Shown here piece by piece: positions 17,083 to 25,624 of a DNA stretch of 64,000 bases. A program made the position numbers and the translations under genes. Where the stretch lies: NCBI RefSeq assembly GCF_025420585.1, contig NZ_JAOEGB010000002.1, forward strand, positions 62,001-126,000, in the 5' to 3' direction. Source of the DNA: Planotetraspora sp. A-T 1434 (lineage in GTDB: Bacteria; Actinomycetota; Actinomycetes; Streptosporangiales; Streptosporangiaceae). How positions within the stretch are numbered: the stretch's first letter is position 1; every line of letters starts with the position of its first letter. The notes under the pieces were generated by a model, which was given only the letters and a program-made list of their open reading frames with translations, searched no databases and had not been told where the DNA came from.

Positions 17083-18417
17083 GTGAACCTGAAGGACCTC
17101 CTCAGCGCGCTGCCCGAGGGTCGGGTGCTGACCGACCCCGACGTGACGGACTCGTACGCGCGCGACCGGACGTTCGCCGAGCCGGGGAAGGCGCTCGGCG
17201 TCGTCCTCGCGCAGTCGAGGGACGACGTGGTCACGACGCTGCGCTGGGCGAGCGAGCACCGGGTTCCGGTGGTCCCCAGGGGTGCGGGGACGGGTCTCGC
17301 GGGAGGGGCCACCGCCACCGACGGCTCCCTGATCCTCTCGCTGATCAGGATGACGGAGATCCGCGAGCTGTCGCCGCAGGACGAGATCGCGGTCGCCGAA
17401 CCGGGAGTGATCACCGCCGACCTCGACCGCGCCGCCCGCGAGCACGGGCTGATGTACGCCCCGGACCCGTCGTCCTACGAGATCTCCACGATCGGCGGCA
17501 ACCTCGCGACCAACGCGGGCGGCCTGCGCTGCGTGAAGTACGGCGTGACCCGCGACTCCACGCTGGGCCTGGAGGTCGTGCTGGCCGACGGCCGGATCCT
17601 CAACACCGGGCGGCGGACCATGAAGGGCGTCACCGGATACGACCTGACGGGCCTGTTCGTCGGCTCGGAGGGCACGCTCGGGGTGATCACCGCGGCCACC
17701 CTCCGGCTTCGCCGGGTCCCCCGGCAGGTCGCCACGATCGCCGCCGAGTTCACCTCGCTCCGCGACGCCGCCGCCGCGGTGTCGGCGATCATCGCGGCGG
17801 GGTGCCAGCCCTCGCTGCTGGAGCTGATGGACCGCACCACCCTCCAGGCCATCGACGACTGGAAGAACATCGGCCTGGAGCCGGAGACCCAGGCCATGCT
17901 CATCGCCCAGTCCGAGGGCTCACCGGACGAGATGGCCGCCCTGTGCGGGGCGGCGTCGTTCGTCGCCGAGGCGTCGACGCCCGAGGAGGCCGCCGAGCTG
18001 ATCGGCGTCCGGCGGCTCGCCTACCAGGCCAAGGAGCGCCTGGGGCAGCTCCTGGTCGAGGACGTCTGTGTGCCCCGGTCGGCGCTGCCCGACATGGTCT
18101 CGGCCGTCGAGGCCGCGTCCGCCCGGCACGGTGTGATGATCGCGACCATCGCGCACGCCGGGGACGGCAACCTCCATCCGGTGTTCGTCTTCGACCGGGG
18201 GCTGGCCGAGCCGCCGCCGGAGGTCTGGGCCGCCGCCGACGAGGTGTTCCGGGCGGCCCTCGACCTCGGTGGGACGCTGACCGGAGAGCACGGCGTGGGC
18301 CTGCTGAAGCGCCGCTGGCTCGGCCTGGAGGCCGGACCAGTCGTCACCGAGCTGCACCACGGCATCAAGCAGGTCTTCGACCCGCTCAACATCCTGAACC
18401 CCGGCAAGGCCATCTAA
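17083..18417 (+). CDS. FAD-linked oxidase, GlcD/D-lactate dehydrogenase type
   Basis: A 444-aa flavoprotein that oxidises a 2-hydroxy acid such as glycolate or D-lactate to the keto acid. The FAD-binding_4 domain shows VVPRGAGTGLAGGATAT, YAPDPSSYEISTIGGNLAT and VTGYDLTGLFVGSEGTLGV. The FAD-oxidase C domain shows IAHAGDGNLHPVFVFD and GEHGVGLLKR with its metal-binding His residues. The length is typical of a single-gene GlcD without GlcE or GlcF partners. The GTG start is 6 nt after TACAGT, so the mRNA may be leaderless. Repeat array B begins 21 nt past its stop. Confidence 0.9.
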   Translation: MNLKDLLSALPEGRVLTDPDVTDSYARDRTFAEPGKALGVVLAQSRDDVVTTLRWASEHRVPVVPRGAGTGLAGGATATDGSLILSLIRMTEIRELSPQDEIAVAEPGVITADLDRAAREHGLMYAPDPSSYEISTIGGNLATNAGGLRCVKYGVTRDSTLGLEVVLADGRILNTGRRTMKGVTGYDLTGLFVGSEGTLGVITAATLRLRRVPRQVATIAAEFTSLRDAAAAVSAIIAAGCQPSLLELMDRTTLQAIDDWKNIGLEPETQAMLIAQSEGSPDEMAALCGAASFVAEASTPEEAAELIGVRRLAYQAKERLGQLLVEDVCVPRSALPDMVSAVEAASARHGVMIATIAHAGDGNLHPVFVFDRGLAEPPPEVWAAADEVFRAALDLGGTLTGEHGVGLLKRRWLGLEAGPVVTELHHGIKQVFDPLNILNPGKAI

Positions 18418-18438
18418 CCCCCCCAAAAAAACACCCCG

Positions 18439-18554
18439 CGTGATCATGCACAGGTTCCCGCCCGGCGCACCGACCTCGCGAAATCTGGTGCGTGATCATG
18501 CACAGGTTCCTGCCGAGCGTCTTCACCTCGCGAAATCCCGAGCGTGATCATGCA
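18439..18554. repeat. Array B of the intergenic repeat (3 cores, 52-bp period)
   Basis: The core appears as its complement CGTGATCATGCA at 18439, 18491 and 18543, spaced 52 bp. Both units share AGGTTCC next to the core and ACCTCGCGAAATC mid-unit. The AGGTTCC part matches the other arrays; the ACCTCGCGAAATC part does not. The array lies in the 243-bp gap between the GlcD-like gene and the kinase gene; I see nothing else clear in that gap. Confidence 0.88.
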
Positions 18555-18660
18555 CTGCGGCGCGGTGCCGCACGGCCTGGTGTTGTACGGCGCGGCGCTG
18601 TAGTCCCACTGGTACCGTTCTTCCTCACTTGTAGCGATATTTCGGGGAGACGGGGTCACG

Positions 18661-20364
18661 GTGGAGGATCCGGTCCGGCTGGGGCCGTTCGAACTGCTGG
18701 AACGGCTCGGTGAGGGCGGCCAGGGCGTCGTCTACCTCGGGCGCGGCTCGGGCGGCGAGCGGGTGGCCGTCAAGCTGCTGCACACGAGGCTCACGGCCGA
18801 CCAGGAGGCCAGGAGCCGGTTCCTCCGTGAGGTCGCGCTCGCCCAGCGGGTGGCCCCCTTCTGCACGGCGCCCGTGCTCTACGCCGACCTCGAAGGGAAC
18901 CAGCCCTACATCGTCAGCGAGTACGTCCCCGGGCCGTCGCTGCGCCAGCTCGTCGACCGGGAGGGCCCGCGCCGGGGCGCCGCCCTCGAACGGCTCGCGA
19001 TCAGCACGGCCACCGCGCTCGCGGCCATCCACCGGGCCGGGATCACGCACCGGGACTTCAAGCCCGCCAACGTCCTGATGGGCCCCGAAGGGCCGGTCGT
19101 CATCGACTTCGGCGTGGCCAAGGCGCTCGACTCGCCGCAGGCGACCGCCACCGGCACGACGATGGGCACGCCGTCCTACTTCGCCCCCGAGTTACTCTCC
19201 GGAGGGGACGTCACCGGGGCGGCCGACGTCTTCGCGTGGGGCGTCACCATGGTCTTCGCGGCGTCGGGGCGGCCCGCGTTCGGGGCCGACTCGATCCCCA
19301 CGGTGATCAACCGCATTCTCAACTCGGAGCCGGACCTCGGCGGCCTGGTCTCGCCCCTCCGCGAGGTCGTGGCCGCCTGCCTGGCCAAGGATCCCGCCCT
19401 CCGCCCATCCGCGGACGAGCTGGTCGCCCACCTGACGGGACAGCCCACCGCGCCCGTGCGCAGACCTGCGCCCCCGGCACCGAACAACACGCCGCAGAAG
19501 ATCGCGCCTCAGAACAACGCGCCTCAGAACAACGCGCCTCAGAACAACGCGCCTCAGAACAACGCGCCTCAGAACAACGCACCGCGGAACAACGCACCGC
19601 GGAAGACGACGAACCGGCGGATGCCGGTGGCGGCGGCGGGGGCGGCAGCCGTTGCGCTCGCGCTCACCGCCACGGCCGTGGTGGCCTCCCAGTCGGGCAA
19701 GGCCCAGCCCGCCGCCGCGCAGGGCGGCATCGCCACGCCCGGCGCCCCTCAGGGGGCCGCCCAGACGACGCCGAAGACCCACCGGCCCCGGCCCAGCCGC
19801 GAGGGGGCTCCCTCGCCGGGCCACTCCCGCAGACCCGAGCGGAGCCCGTCGCCGAAGCCGAGCCGTACCCCCACCCCCAAAGCGACCCCCACACCGAGCC
19901 CGACGGCGACGCCGTCCGCGCCGCCCAAGGCGACCCCCACCCCGAAACCGACGCCCAAGCCGACACCCACGCCGACCCCGAAACCCACGCCGACGCCCAC
20001 CCCCAAGCCGACGCCGACTCCCAAACCGACGCCGAAGCCCAATCCGTACACCGCGACCGGGGTCTGCGGTTCGGGGTTCAAGGTCGTCGACGCGCACGGG
20101 TGGAGCGGGGCGGCCACGACCTACCTGCTCTACAACTCCGCGACGGGGAAGAACTGTGTGATCACCCTGTCCAGGTACGTCGTCCCCGGGAAGATCAAGA
20201 TGGGGGCCGTCCTCCAGGTCAAGGGCGGGGCGAGCGCGAGCCAGTGGGGCGCCTACACCGTCTACGCGGGGCCGCTCCGGCTCGCCGCCGCGGGCAAGTG
20301 CGTCATCTGGGGAGGCGGGTACGGCGGGGCGACCTGGAAGAGCGCCTGGTCTCACTGCGGGTAG
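18661..20364 (+). CDS. Ser/Thr protein kinase with SapA-like extracellular domain
   Basis: A 567-aa membrane kinase. Residues 6-255 are a Hanks-type kinase with Gly loop [15 protein letters not shown]-binding Lys38 (VAVKLL), catalytic [10 protein letters not shown] (Asp132), DFG at 149-151 and [10 protein letters not shown] linker of five identical 15-bp repeats (NNAPQ) leads to a single membrane helix near residues 322-345. Next is a Pro-Thr-Lys-rich wall-spanning stretch (about 380-455) and a C-terminal domain ([43 protein letters not shown]) that looks like spore-associated protein A. PASTA repeats are absent. The topology suggests an outside sensor coupled to cytoplasmic phosphorylation. 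I am sure of the kinase; the SapA match is from memory of the family. Confidence 0.88.
   Translation: MEDPVRLGPFELLERLGEGGQGVVYLGRGSGGERVAVKLLHTRLTADQEARSRFLREVALAQRVAPFCTAPVLYADLEGNQPYIVSEYVPGPSLRQLVDREGPRRGAALERLAISTATALAAIHRAGITHRDFKPANVLMGPEGPVVIDFGVAKALDSPQATATGTTMGTPSYFAPELLSGGDVTGAADVFAWGVTMVFAASGRPAFGADSIPTVINRILNSEPDLGGLVSPLREVVAACLAKDPALRPSADELVAHLTGQPTAPVRRPAPPAPNNTPQKIAPQNNAPQNNAPQNNAPQNNAPQNNAPRNNAPRKTTNRRMPVAAAGAAAVALALTATAVVASQSGKAQPAAAQGGIATPGAPQGAAQTTPKTHRPRPSREGAPSPGHSRRPERSPSPKPSRTPTPKATPTPSPTATPSAPPKATPTPKPTPKPTPTPTPKPTPTPTPKPTPTPKPTPKPNPYTATGVCGSGFKVVDAHGWSGAATTYLLYNSATGKNCVITLSRYVVPGKIKMGAVLQVKGGASASQWGAYTVYAGPLRLAAAGKCVIWGGGYGGATWKSAWSHCG
19504..19608 (+). repeat. 15-bp coding minisatellite in the kinase linker
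   Basis: Five identical copies of GCGCCTCAGAACAAC at 19504-19578, then two degenerate copies (GCACCGCGGAACAAC type). It encodes APQNN repeats between the kinase domain and the membrane helix. Confidence 0.92.
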
Positions 20365-20370
20365 GCCCGC

Positions 20371-20393
20371 TAGAGTACCTGACGTGATCGTCA
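20371..20393 (+). promoter_or_regulatory. TetR promoter and inverted repeat over its start
   Basis: TAGAGT at 20371-20376 is a -10 element 7 nt from the GTG start, so transcription probably begins at the GTG. An inverted repeat TGACG-TGAT-CGTCA at 20380-20393 covers the start codon and could be the autoregulatory operator. Confidence 0.4.
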
Positions 20394-20995
20394 AGTCCGT
20401 TACAGAGCGCGGGCTCCGCACGCGGGCCGCCCTGATCAGGGCGGGACGCGAGGCGTTCGAGGAGCAGCCGTACGACAGCGTGCGGGTGGACGACGTGTGC
20501 CGGCGGGCGGGGGTCTCGCATGGCACCTTCTACACCTACTTCGACTCCAGGGAGTCCCTGTTCCGCGAGGTGGCGGGCGCGGTCGTCGGCGAGATGTTCT
20601 CCGCCAGCGTCGTCGGCCCGGCCGCCCCCGGTGCCCCGTACGCGAGGATCGAGGCGGCCAACCGGCTCTACCTGCGCGCCTGGGCGAGCAACTCTCGCCT
20701 GGTCCGCATGCTGGAGCAGGCGGCCACCGCCGACGAGAGCTTCCGCGACCTGCTGCTGGAGCTCCGGGAGGTGTTCGTCCGGCGTGGCGCGGACGGCCTG
20801 CGGCGGCTCCAGGAGGAGGGCCTGGCCGATCCGTCGCTCGACCCCCGCCTGACCGCGATCATGCTGGGGGGCATGGTCGAGCACTTCGCCCACGTCTGGC
20901 TCGACCTGGGAGAGCGCACCGACGAGGAGACCGCGGTGCGCCTGCTCACCACCCTCTGGGCGCGGGCCATCGAGCTTCCGGAGGGCGGCCCATGA
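20384..20995 (+). CDS. TetR-family regulator of the Atu-like operon
   Basis: A 203-aa TetR repressor. The N-terminal helix-turn-helix is clear (TRAALIRAGREAFEEQPYDS, VDDVCRRAGVSHGTFYTYF) and the ligand-binding domain is about 130 residues. Its stop overlaps the start of the carboxyltransferase gene (ATGA), so it is the first gene of the operon it most likely controls. The ligand is probably an acyl-CoA intermediate of the pathway, as for other TetR proteins beside acyl-CoA carboxylases; this is inference. A small inverted repeat spans its own start codon. Confidence 0.88.
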   Translation: MIVKSVTERGLRTRAALIRAGREAFEEQPYDSVRVDDVCRRAGVSHGTFYTYFDSRESLFREVAGAVVGEMFSASVVGPAAPGAPYARIEAANRLYLRAWASNSRLVRMLEQAATADESFRDLLLELREVFVRRGADGLRRLQEEGLADPSLDPRLTAIMLGGMVEHFAHVWLDLGERTDEETAVRLLTTLWARAIELPEGGP

Positions 20996-22587
20996 GCGTC
21001 TTCAGAAGCAGGCTGGACATCTCCGGCCCCGAATACGCCGCACGCCGGGAGGCCATGCTGGCCAAGCTCGCCGACCTGGACGCCGAGCACGCCAAGGCCG
21101 TCGCCGGGGGTGGGCCGAAGTATGTCGACCGGCACCGCGCGCGCGGCAAGCTGCTCGCCCGCGAGCGGATCGAGCTGCTCGTCGACCCGGACTCGCCCTT
21201 CCTGGAGCTGTCGCCGCTGGCGGCCTGGGGCACCGACTTCCCGGTGGGCGCGAGCGTGGTCACCGGGATCGGCGTGATCGAGGGCGTCGAGTGCGTGATC
21301 ACCGCGAACGACCCGACCGTCAGGGGCGGGGCGTCCAACCCGTGGACTCTGCGCAAGACCCTCCGCGCCGCGGACATCGCGCTCCGCAACCGCATGCCGT
21401 ACGTCAACCTGGTGGAGTCGGGCGGAGCCGACCTGCCGACGCAGAAGGAGATCTTCATCCCGGGCGGCCAGATCTTCCGGGATCTGACCCGCCTGTCCGC
21501 CGCCGGCATTCCGACCGTCGCGCTGGTCTTCGGCAACTCGACCGCGGGCGGGGCGTACGTGCCGGGTATGAGCGACTACGTCGTGATGGTGAAGGAGCAG
21601 GCGAAGGTGTTCCTCGGCGGGCCGCCGCTGGTGAGGATGGCGACCGGCGAGGAGTCCGACGACGAGTCGCTCGGCGGGGCCGAGATGCACGCCCGGACGT
21701 CCGGCCTGGCCGACTACCTCGCCGCCGACGAGCACGACGCCCTCCGGATGGGCCGCCAGATCGTCAGGCGGCTCGGCTGGAGCAAGCCCGGCCGCGCTCC
21801 GCTGACGGCGTCGGAACCTCTCTACGACGAGGACGACCTGCTCGGGATCGTGCCGGAGGACCTGAAGATCCCCTTCGACCCGCGCGAGGTCATCGCCAGG
21901 GTGGTGGACGGCAGCGACTTCGACGAGTTCAAGCCGCTCTACGGGTCGAGCCTGGTGACCGGCTGGGCGGCGGTCCACGGCCACCCGATCGGGATCCTCG
22001 CCAACGCGCGCGGCGTGCTGTTCGGCGAGGAGGCCCAGAAGGCCGCGCAGTTCATCCAGCTCGCGAACCAGTCGCGGACGCCTCTGGTCTTCCTGCAGAA
22101 CACCACCGGCTACATGGTCGGCAAGGACTACGAGCAGAGCGGGATCATCAAGCACGGCGCCATGATGATCAACGCGGTGTCCAACTCGACGGTCCCGCAC
22201 CTCACGATCGTCATGGGCGCGTCGTACGGCGCGGGCAACTACGGCATGTGCGGGCGGGCCTACGACCCCCGGTTCCTGTTCGCCTGGCCGAGCGCCAAGT
22301 CGGCCGTCATGGGGCCGGCCCAGCTCGCGGGCGTCCTCTCGATCGTGGGCCGGGCCGCCGCCGAGTCGCGCGGCCAGGTCTACGACGAGGAGGCCGACGC
22401 GGCGATGCGGCAGATGGTGGAGGCGCAGATCGAGGCCGAGTCCCTGCCGTACTTCCTGTCCGGCAGGCTCTACGACGACGGCGTGATCGACCCCCGCGAC
22501 ACCCGCACCGTCCTCGGGCTCTGCCTGTCGGCGATCGGCAACGCGCCCGTGGCGGACCCCGCGGGCTACGGCGTCTTCCGGATGTGA
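20992..22587 (+). CDS. Acyl-CoA carboxylase carboxyltransferase subunit (AtuC/LiuB-like)
   Basis: A 531-aa carboxyltransferase (beta) subunit that transfers CO2 from carboxybiotin to an acyl-CoA. Both crotonase-fold halves are present: RHRARGKLLARERIELLVDP and [14 protein letters not shown] in the first, and QNTTGYMVGKDYEQSGIIKHGA and GASYGAGNYGMCGRAYDPRF in the second, with ends typical of methylcrotonyl/geranyl-CoA carboxylases ([20 protein letters not shown]). The neighbouring AtuA-like gene makes geranyl-CoA or a related branched acyl-CoA a reasonable substrate, but LiuB-type activity cannot be excluded. A second, clearly different copy is at 40610-42184. Confidence 0.92.
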   Translation: MSVFRSRLDISGPEYAARREAMLAKLADLDAEHAKAVAGGGPKYVDRHRARGKLLARERIELLVDPDSPFLELSPLAAWGTDFPVGASVVTGIGVIEGVECVITANDPTVRGGASNPWTLRKTLRAADIALRNRMPYVNLVESGGADLPTQKEIFIPGGQIFRDLTRLSAAGIPTVALVFGNSTAGGAYVPGMSDYVVMVKEQAKVFLGGPPLVRMATGEESDDESLGGAEMHARTSGLADYLAADEHDALRMGRQIVRRLGWSKPGRAPLTASEPLYDEDDLLGIVPEDLKIPFDPREVIARVVDGSDFDEFKPLYGSSLVTGWAAVHGHPIGILANARGVLFGEEAQKAAQFIQLANQSRTPLVFLQNTTGYMVGKDYEQSGIIKHGAMMINAVSNSTVPHLTIVMGASYGAGNYGMCGRAYDPRFLFAWPSAKSAVMGPAQLAGVLSIVGRAAAESRGQVYDEEADAAMRQMVEAQIEAESLPYFLSGRLYDDGVIDPRDTRTVLGLCLSAIGNAPVADPAGYGVFRM

Positions 22588-22705
22588 CGCATGATCACGA
22601 ACGATGTCTTGCCTGGTGGGCGCGGATGTACGGGAATCCGCGCACGATCACGAACAGGGTTGTCGCAGGTCAGCGGTGTGGTACGGGAACCTGTGCATGA
22701 TCACG
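22588..22705. repeat. Array C of the 53-bp repeat, at the CT/BC junction
   Basis: Cores at 22588 (CGCATGATCACG), 22641 (CGCACGATCACG) and 22694 (TGCATGATCACG) are exactly 53 bp apart. The first core starts on the base after the CT stop. The last ends on the base before CGGGAGG, the Shine-Dalgarno of the BC gene at 22719. The array therefore fills the whole intergenic gap inside the operon. Confidence 0.92.
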
Positions 22706-22718
22706 CGGGAGGTGGGGG

Positions 22719-24860
22719 ATGATCCGGCGGCTGCTGGTGGCCAACCGGGGAGAGATCGCCCGGCGCGTGTTCCGCACCTCCCGCGAGCTGGGCGTCGAGA
22801 CCGTCGCCGTCTTCACCGACGCCGACGCGTCCGCGCTCCACGTGGCCGAGGCCGACCATGCCGTACGGCTCGGCGCTCCCCGGGCCTACCTCGACCCCGC
22901 GAGGCTTATCGATGCGGCCCGGCAGTCGGGCGCCGACGCGGTGCATCCCGGTTACGGCTTCCTGTCGGAGAACGCCGGCTTCGCCCGGGCGGTCCTGGAC
23001 GCGGGCCTGACCTGGATCGGGCCCTCCCCCGAGGCCATCGCCGCCATGGGGTCCAAGATCGAGGCCAAAGCGCTGATGGCCGAGGCCGGGGTCCCCGTCC
23101 TCCCGAGCGTCACGGTCGCCCCCGGCGAGTCTCCCGGCCTGCCCCTGCCCCTTCTCATCAAGGCGTCGGCCGGGGGAGGCGGGCGCGGCATGCGGATCGT
23201 CCGCGACGCCGCCGAGCTGGCGGACGCCGCGGAGTCGGCCCGGCGCGAGGCGCTGTCCGCCTTCGCCGACGGCACCGTGTTCGCCGAGCCGCTGCTGGAG
23301 GGCGCCCGGCACATCGAGGTGCAGATCCTCGCCGACGCCCACGGCACCGTCTGGGCCCTGGGCGAGCGCGAATGCTCGATCCAGCGCCGCCACCAGAAGG
23401 TCGTGGAGGAGGCCCCCTCCCCCGCCGTCTCCCCCGAGCTGCGCCGGGAGCTGTCCGACGCGGCGATCAGGGCCGCCCGGGCCATCGGTTATGTGGGAGC
23501 GGGGACCGTCGAGTTCCTCCTCGGGGAGAGCGGCTTCTTCTTCCTGGAGATGAACACCCGGCTCCAGGTCGAGCATCCGGTGACCGAGCTGGTCTACGGG
23601 GTCGACCTCGTCAGGCTCCAGCTGGAGATCGCCGAGGGCGCCCAGCTCGCCGCGCTGCCGCCGAGCCCGGTGGGCCACGCGATCGAGGTCCGCCTCTACG
23701 CCGAGGACCCCGCCCAGGGGTGGCGTCCGCAGAGCGGCGTCCTGCGCCGCTTCGAGATCCCCGGCGTCGACGGCGAGTTCACGCTCGGCGGCCGCCTGCG
23801 GCTCGACTCCGGCGTGGTCTCGGGAGACGAGGTGGGCGTCCACTACGACCCCATGCTGGCCAAGGTCATCGCCTTCGGGGAGACCCGCGCCGAGGCCGCG
23901 CGCAAGCTGGCCACCGCGCTCGCGGGGGCCAGAATCCACGGGCTCACGACCAACCGCGACCTGCTGGTGACCGTGCTGCGGCATCCGGAGTTCCTGTCGG
24001 GAGCGCTCGACACAGGTTTCCTCGACCGCCACGCGGCGACGGCCCCGCTCGCCGGGGCCGACGCCGTACGGCTGTCCGCGCTCGCGGCGGCGCTGGCGGG
24101 AGCGGCGGCGAACCGCGCCGGGGCGCGCGTCCTCGCCGGGCTGCCCAGCGGCTGGCGCAACGTCGTCTCCCAGCCGCAGCGGACGGCCTTCCGGACCGAG
24201 GGAGGCGACCTTCTGGAGATCGGCTACCGGCTCACCCGCGACGGCCTGTCGGCCGAAGTCTCCGGCGAGGTGCCCGGCGGGGTCTCCGGCGAGGGCTTCG
24301 ACGGTGTGACGCTGGTGTCGTCCGCGCCGGACCTCGTGGTGCTGGAGACCGGGGGCGTCCGGCGGGCGTTCGCGGTGGCGGCCTACCCCGGCCACCCAGG
24401 GGCCGTTCACGTCGACTCGCCGCTCGGCCCCGTGCGGCTCACGCCGGTCGACCGGCTGCCGGAGCCGGTGGAGCAGGTCGTGCCGGGATCGCTGCTGGCC
24501 CCCATGCCGGGCACGGTCCTGCGGGTGGAGATCAAGCAGGGCGACACGGTGGCCGCAGGGCAGCCGGTCGTCGTGCTGGAGGCCATGAAGATGGAGCATC
24601 AGATCGTGTCGTCCGCGTCGGGGGCGGTGTCCGCCCTGAACGTCACGCCGGGCCAGCAGGTCGAGGCGGGAGCCGTACTGGCCGTGATCGAGGCCTCAGC
24701 GGTCATCGGGGGCACAGTGGTCGGAGGCGCAGTCGCTGAAGGCCCAACCATCGAGGGCCCAGTGGTGGAGGGCACAGTGGTCGAAGGCCCAGTGGTCGAG
24801 GGCGCGGTCATCGAAGGGGCGGCCGCGGAGGGAGCCGAGGGAAGGGGAAGCGAGGAATGA
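22719..24860 (+). CDS. Biotin carboxylase/BCCP subunit with an unusual repeat tail
   Basis: A 713-aa alpha subunit that carboxylates its own biotin using ATP and bicarbonate. The biotin carboxylase domain (VANRGEIARRVFRTSRELG, HPGYGFLSENAGFAR, ATP-grasp [27 protein letters not shown]) is followed by the BT linker and a biotinyl domain with the biotin Lys at residue 624 (EAMKMEH). The family normally ends about 35 residues later. Here a tail of about 55 residues follows, made of hexapeptide-like units (GPVVEG, GTVVEG, GAVIEG), mirrored by roughly 18-bp DNA repeats. It pairs with the CT subunit upstream and overlaps the crotonase start by 4 nt. Confidence 0.92.
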   Translation: MIRRLLVANRGEIARRVFRTSRELGVETVAVFTDADASALHVAEADHAVRLGAPRAYLDPARLIDAARQSGADAVHPGYGFLSENAGFARAVLDAGLTWIGPSPEAIAAMGSKIEAKALMAEAGVPVLPSVTVAPGESPGLPLPLLIKASAGGGGRGMRIVRDAAELADAAESARREALSAFADGTVFAEPLLEGARHIEVQILADAHGTVWALGERECSIQRRHQKVVEEAPSPAVSPELRRELSDAAIRAARAIGYVGAGTVEFLLGESGFFFLEMNTRLQVEHPVTELVYGVDLVRLQLEIAEGAQLAALPPSPVGHAIEVRLYAEDPAQGWRPQSGVLRRFEIPGVDGEFTLGGRLRLDSGVVSGDEVGVHYDPMLAKVIAFGETRAEAARKLATALAGARIHGLTTNRDLLVTVLRHPEFLSGALDTGFLDRHAATAPLAGADAVRLSALAAALAGAAANRAGARVLAGLPSGWRNVVSQPQRTAFRTEGGDLLEIGYRLTRDGLSAEVSGEVPGGVSGEGFDGVTLVSSAPDLVVLETGGVRRAFAVAAYPGHPGAVHVDSPLGPVRLTPVDRLPEPVEQVVPGSLLAPMPGTVLRVEIKQGDTVAAGQPVVVLEAMKMEHQIVSSASGAVSALNVTPGQQVEAGAVLAVIEASAVIGGTVVGGAVAEGPTIEGPVVEGTVVEGPVVEGAVIEGAAAEGAEGRGSEE
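24703..24825 (+). repeat. 18-bp repeats encoding the BCCP tail
   Basis: Imperfect units such as GTGGTCGAAGGCCCA and GTGGTGGAGGGCACA are tandemly arranged after the biotinyl domain; they translate to VVEGPV and VVEGTV units. Confidence 0.75.
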
Positions 24861-25624
24861 CCGGGCAACTCGTGCGGCACGAGGAGGCGGGGGGCGTCGC
24901 GACGATCACGCTCGACTCGCCGCAGAACCGGAACGCGCTGTCCGCCGGGCTGCTCCGGGAGCTGGACGAGGCGCTGACCTGGGCGCTGGGCGAGCCCGGC
25001 GTGCGGGTGATCGTGCTGACCGGCGCCGGCCCAGTCTTCTGCGCCGGGGCGGACCTCAAGGAGCCGAAGGCCGCCCAGGTCACCACCGCCTTCCCCGACA
25101 TCCTCAGCCTCATCTGGGAGAGCCCGAAGCCGGTGGTCTGCCGGCTGAACGGCACGGCCCGCGCGGGCGGCCTCGGCCTCGTGGCGGCGTGCGACTTCGC
25201 CGTCGCCCCCGAGACGGCGTCGTTCGCGTTCACGGAGGTGCGGCTGGGCGTGGCACCCGCGATGATCGCGGTGACCTGCCTGCGGCGGCTCGACCCCCGC
25301 GCGGCGGCGGAGTATTTCCTGACGGGTGAGGTCTTCACCGCCCGGCGGGCCGCGGAGATCGGCCTGCTGACGCGCGCCGTGCCGGACGAGGACCTCGACG
25401 CCATCGTCGCGCACTACACCGGCATGCTGCTGCGCGGCGGCCCCGAGGCGCTCGCGATCACCAAGCGGCTCGTCCGCGAGGTGCCGGCGATGCCGGTCGA
25501 GGAGGGTTTGCGCCGGATGGCGGCCCTGTCGGCCGAGCGCTTCACCTCCGAGGAGGGTCAGGAGGGCATCCGCGCCTTCATGGAGAAGCGACCCCCCACC
25601 TGGGTCCCGGGCGACGCGTCATGA
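24857..25624 (+). CDS. Enoyl-CoA hydratase/crotonase (LiuC/AtuE-like)
   Basis: A 255-aa crotonase. The oxyanion-hole region shows FCAGADLKEPKA and NGTARAGGLGLVAACD, and the catalytic Glu region is FTEVRLGVAPAMIA. The other Glu of classical hydratases (GGGCEL) is replaced by Gly in GGLGL, which I recall also from LiuC/AtuE-type methylglutaconyl-CoA hydratases. In context it would hydrate the product of the carboxylase encoded just upstream. It overlaps both neighbours by 4 nt (ATGA). The separate Liu operon at 36.5-42.2 kb has no hydratase, so this enzyme could serve both pathways. Confidence 0.88.
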   Translation: MTGQLVRHEEAGGVATITLDSPQNRNALSAGLLRELDEALTWALGEPGVRVIVLTGAGPVFCAGADLKEPKAAQVTTAFPDILSLIWESPKPVVCRLNGTARAGGLGLVAACDFAVAPETASFAFTEVRLGVAPAMIAVTCLRRLDPRAAAEYFLTGEVFTARRAAEIGLLTRAVPDEDLDAIVAHYTGMLLRGGPEALAITKRLVREVPAMPVEEGLRRMAALSAERFTSEEGQEGIRAFMEKRPPTWVPGDAS

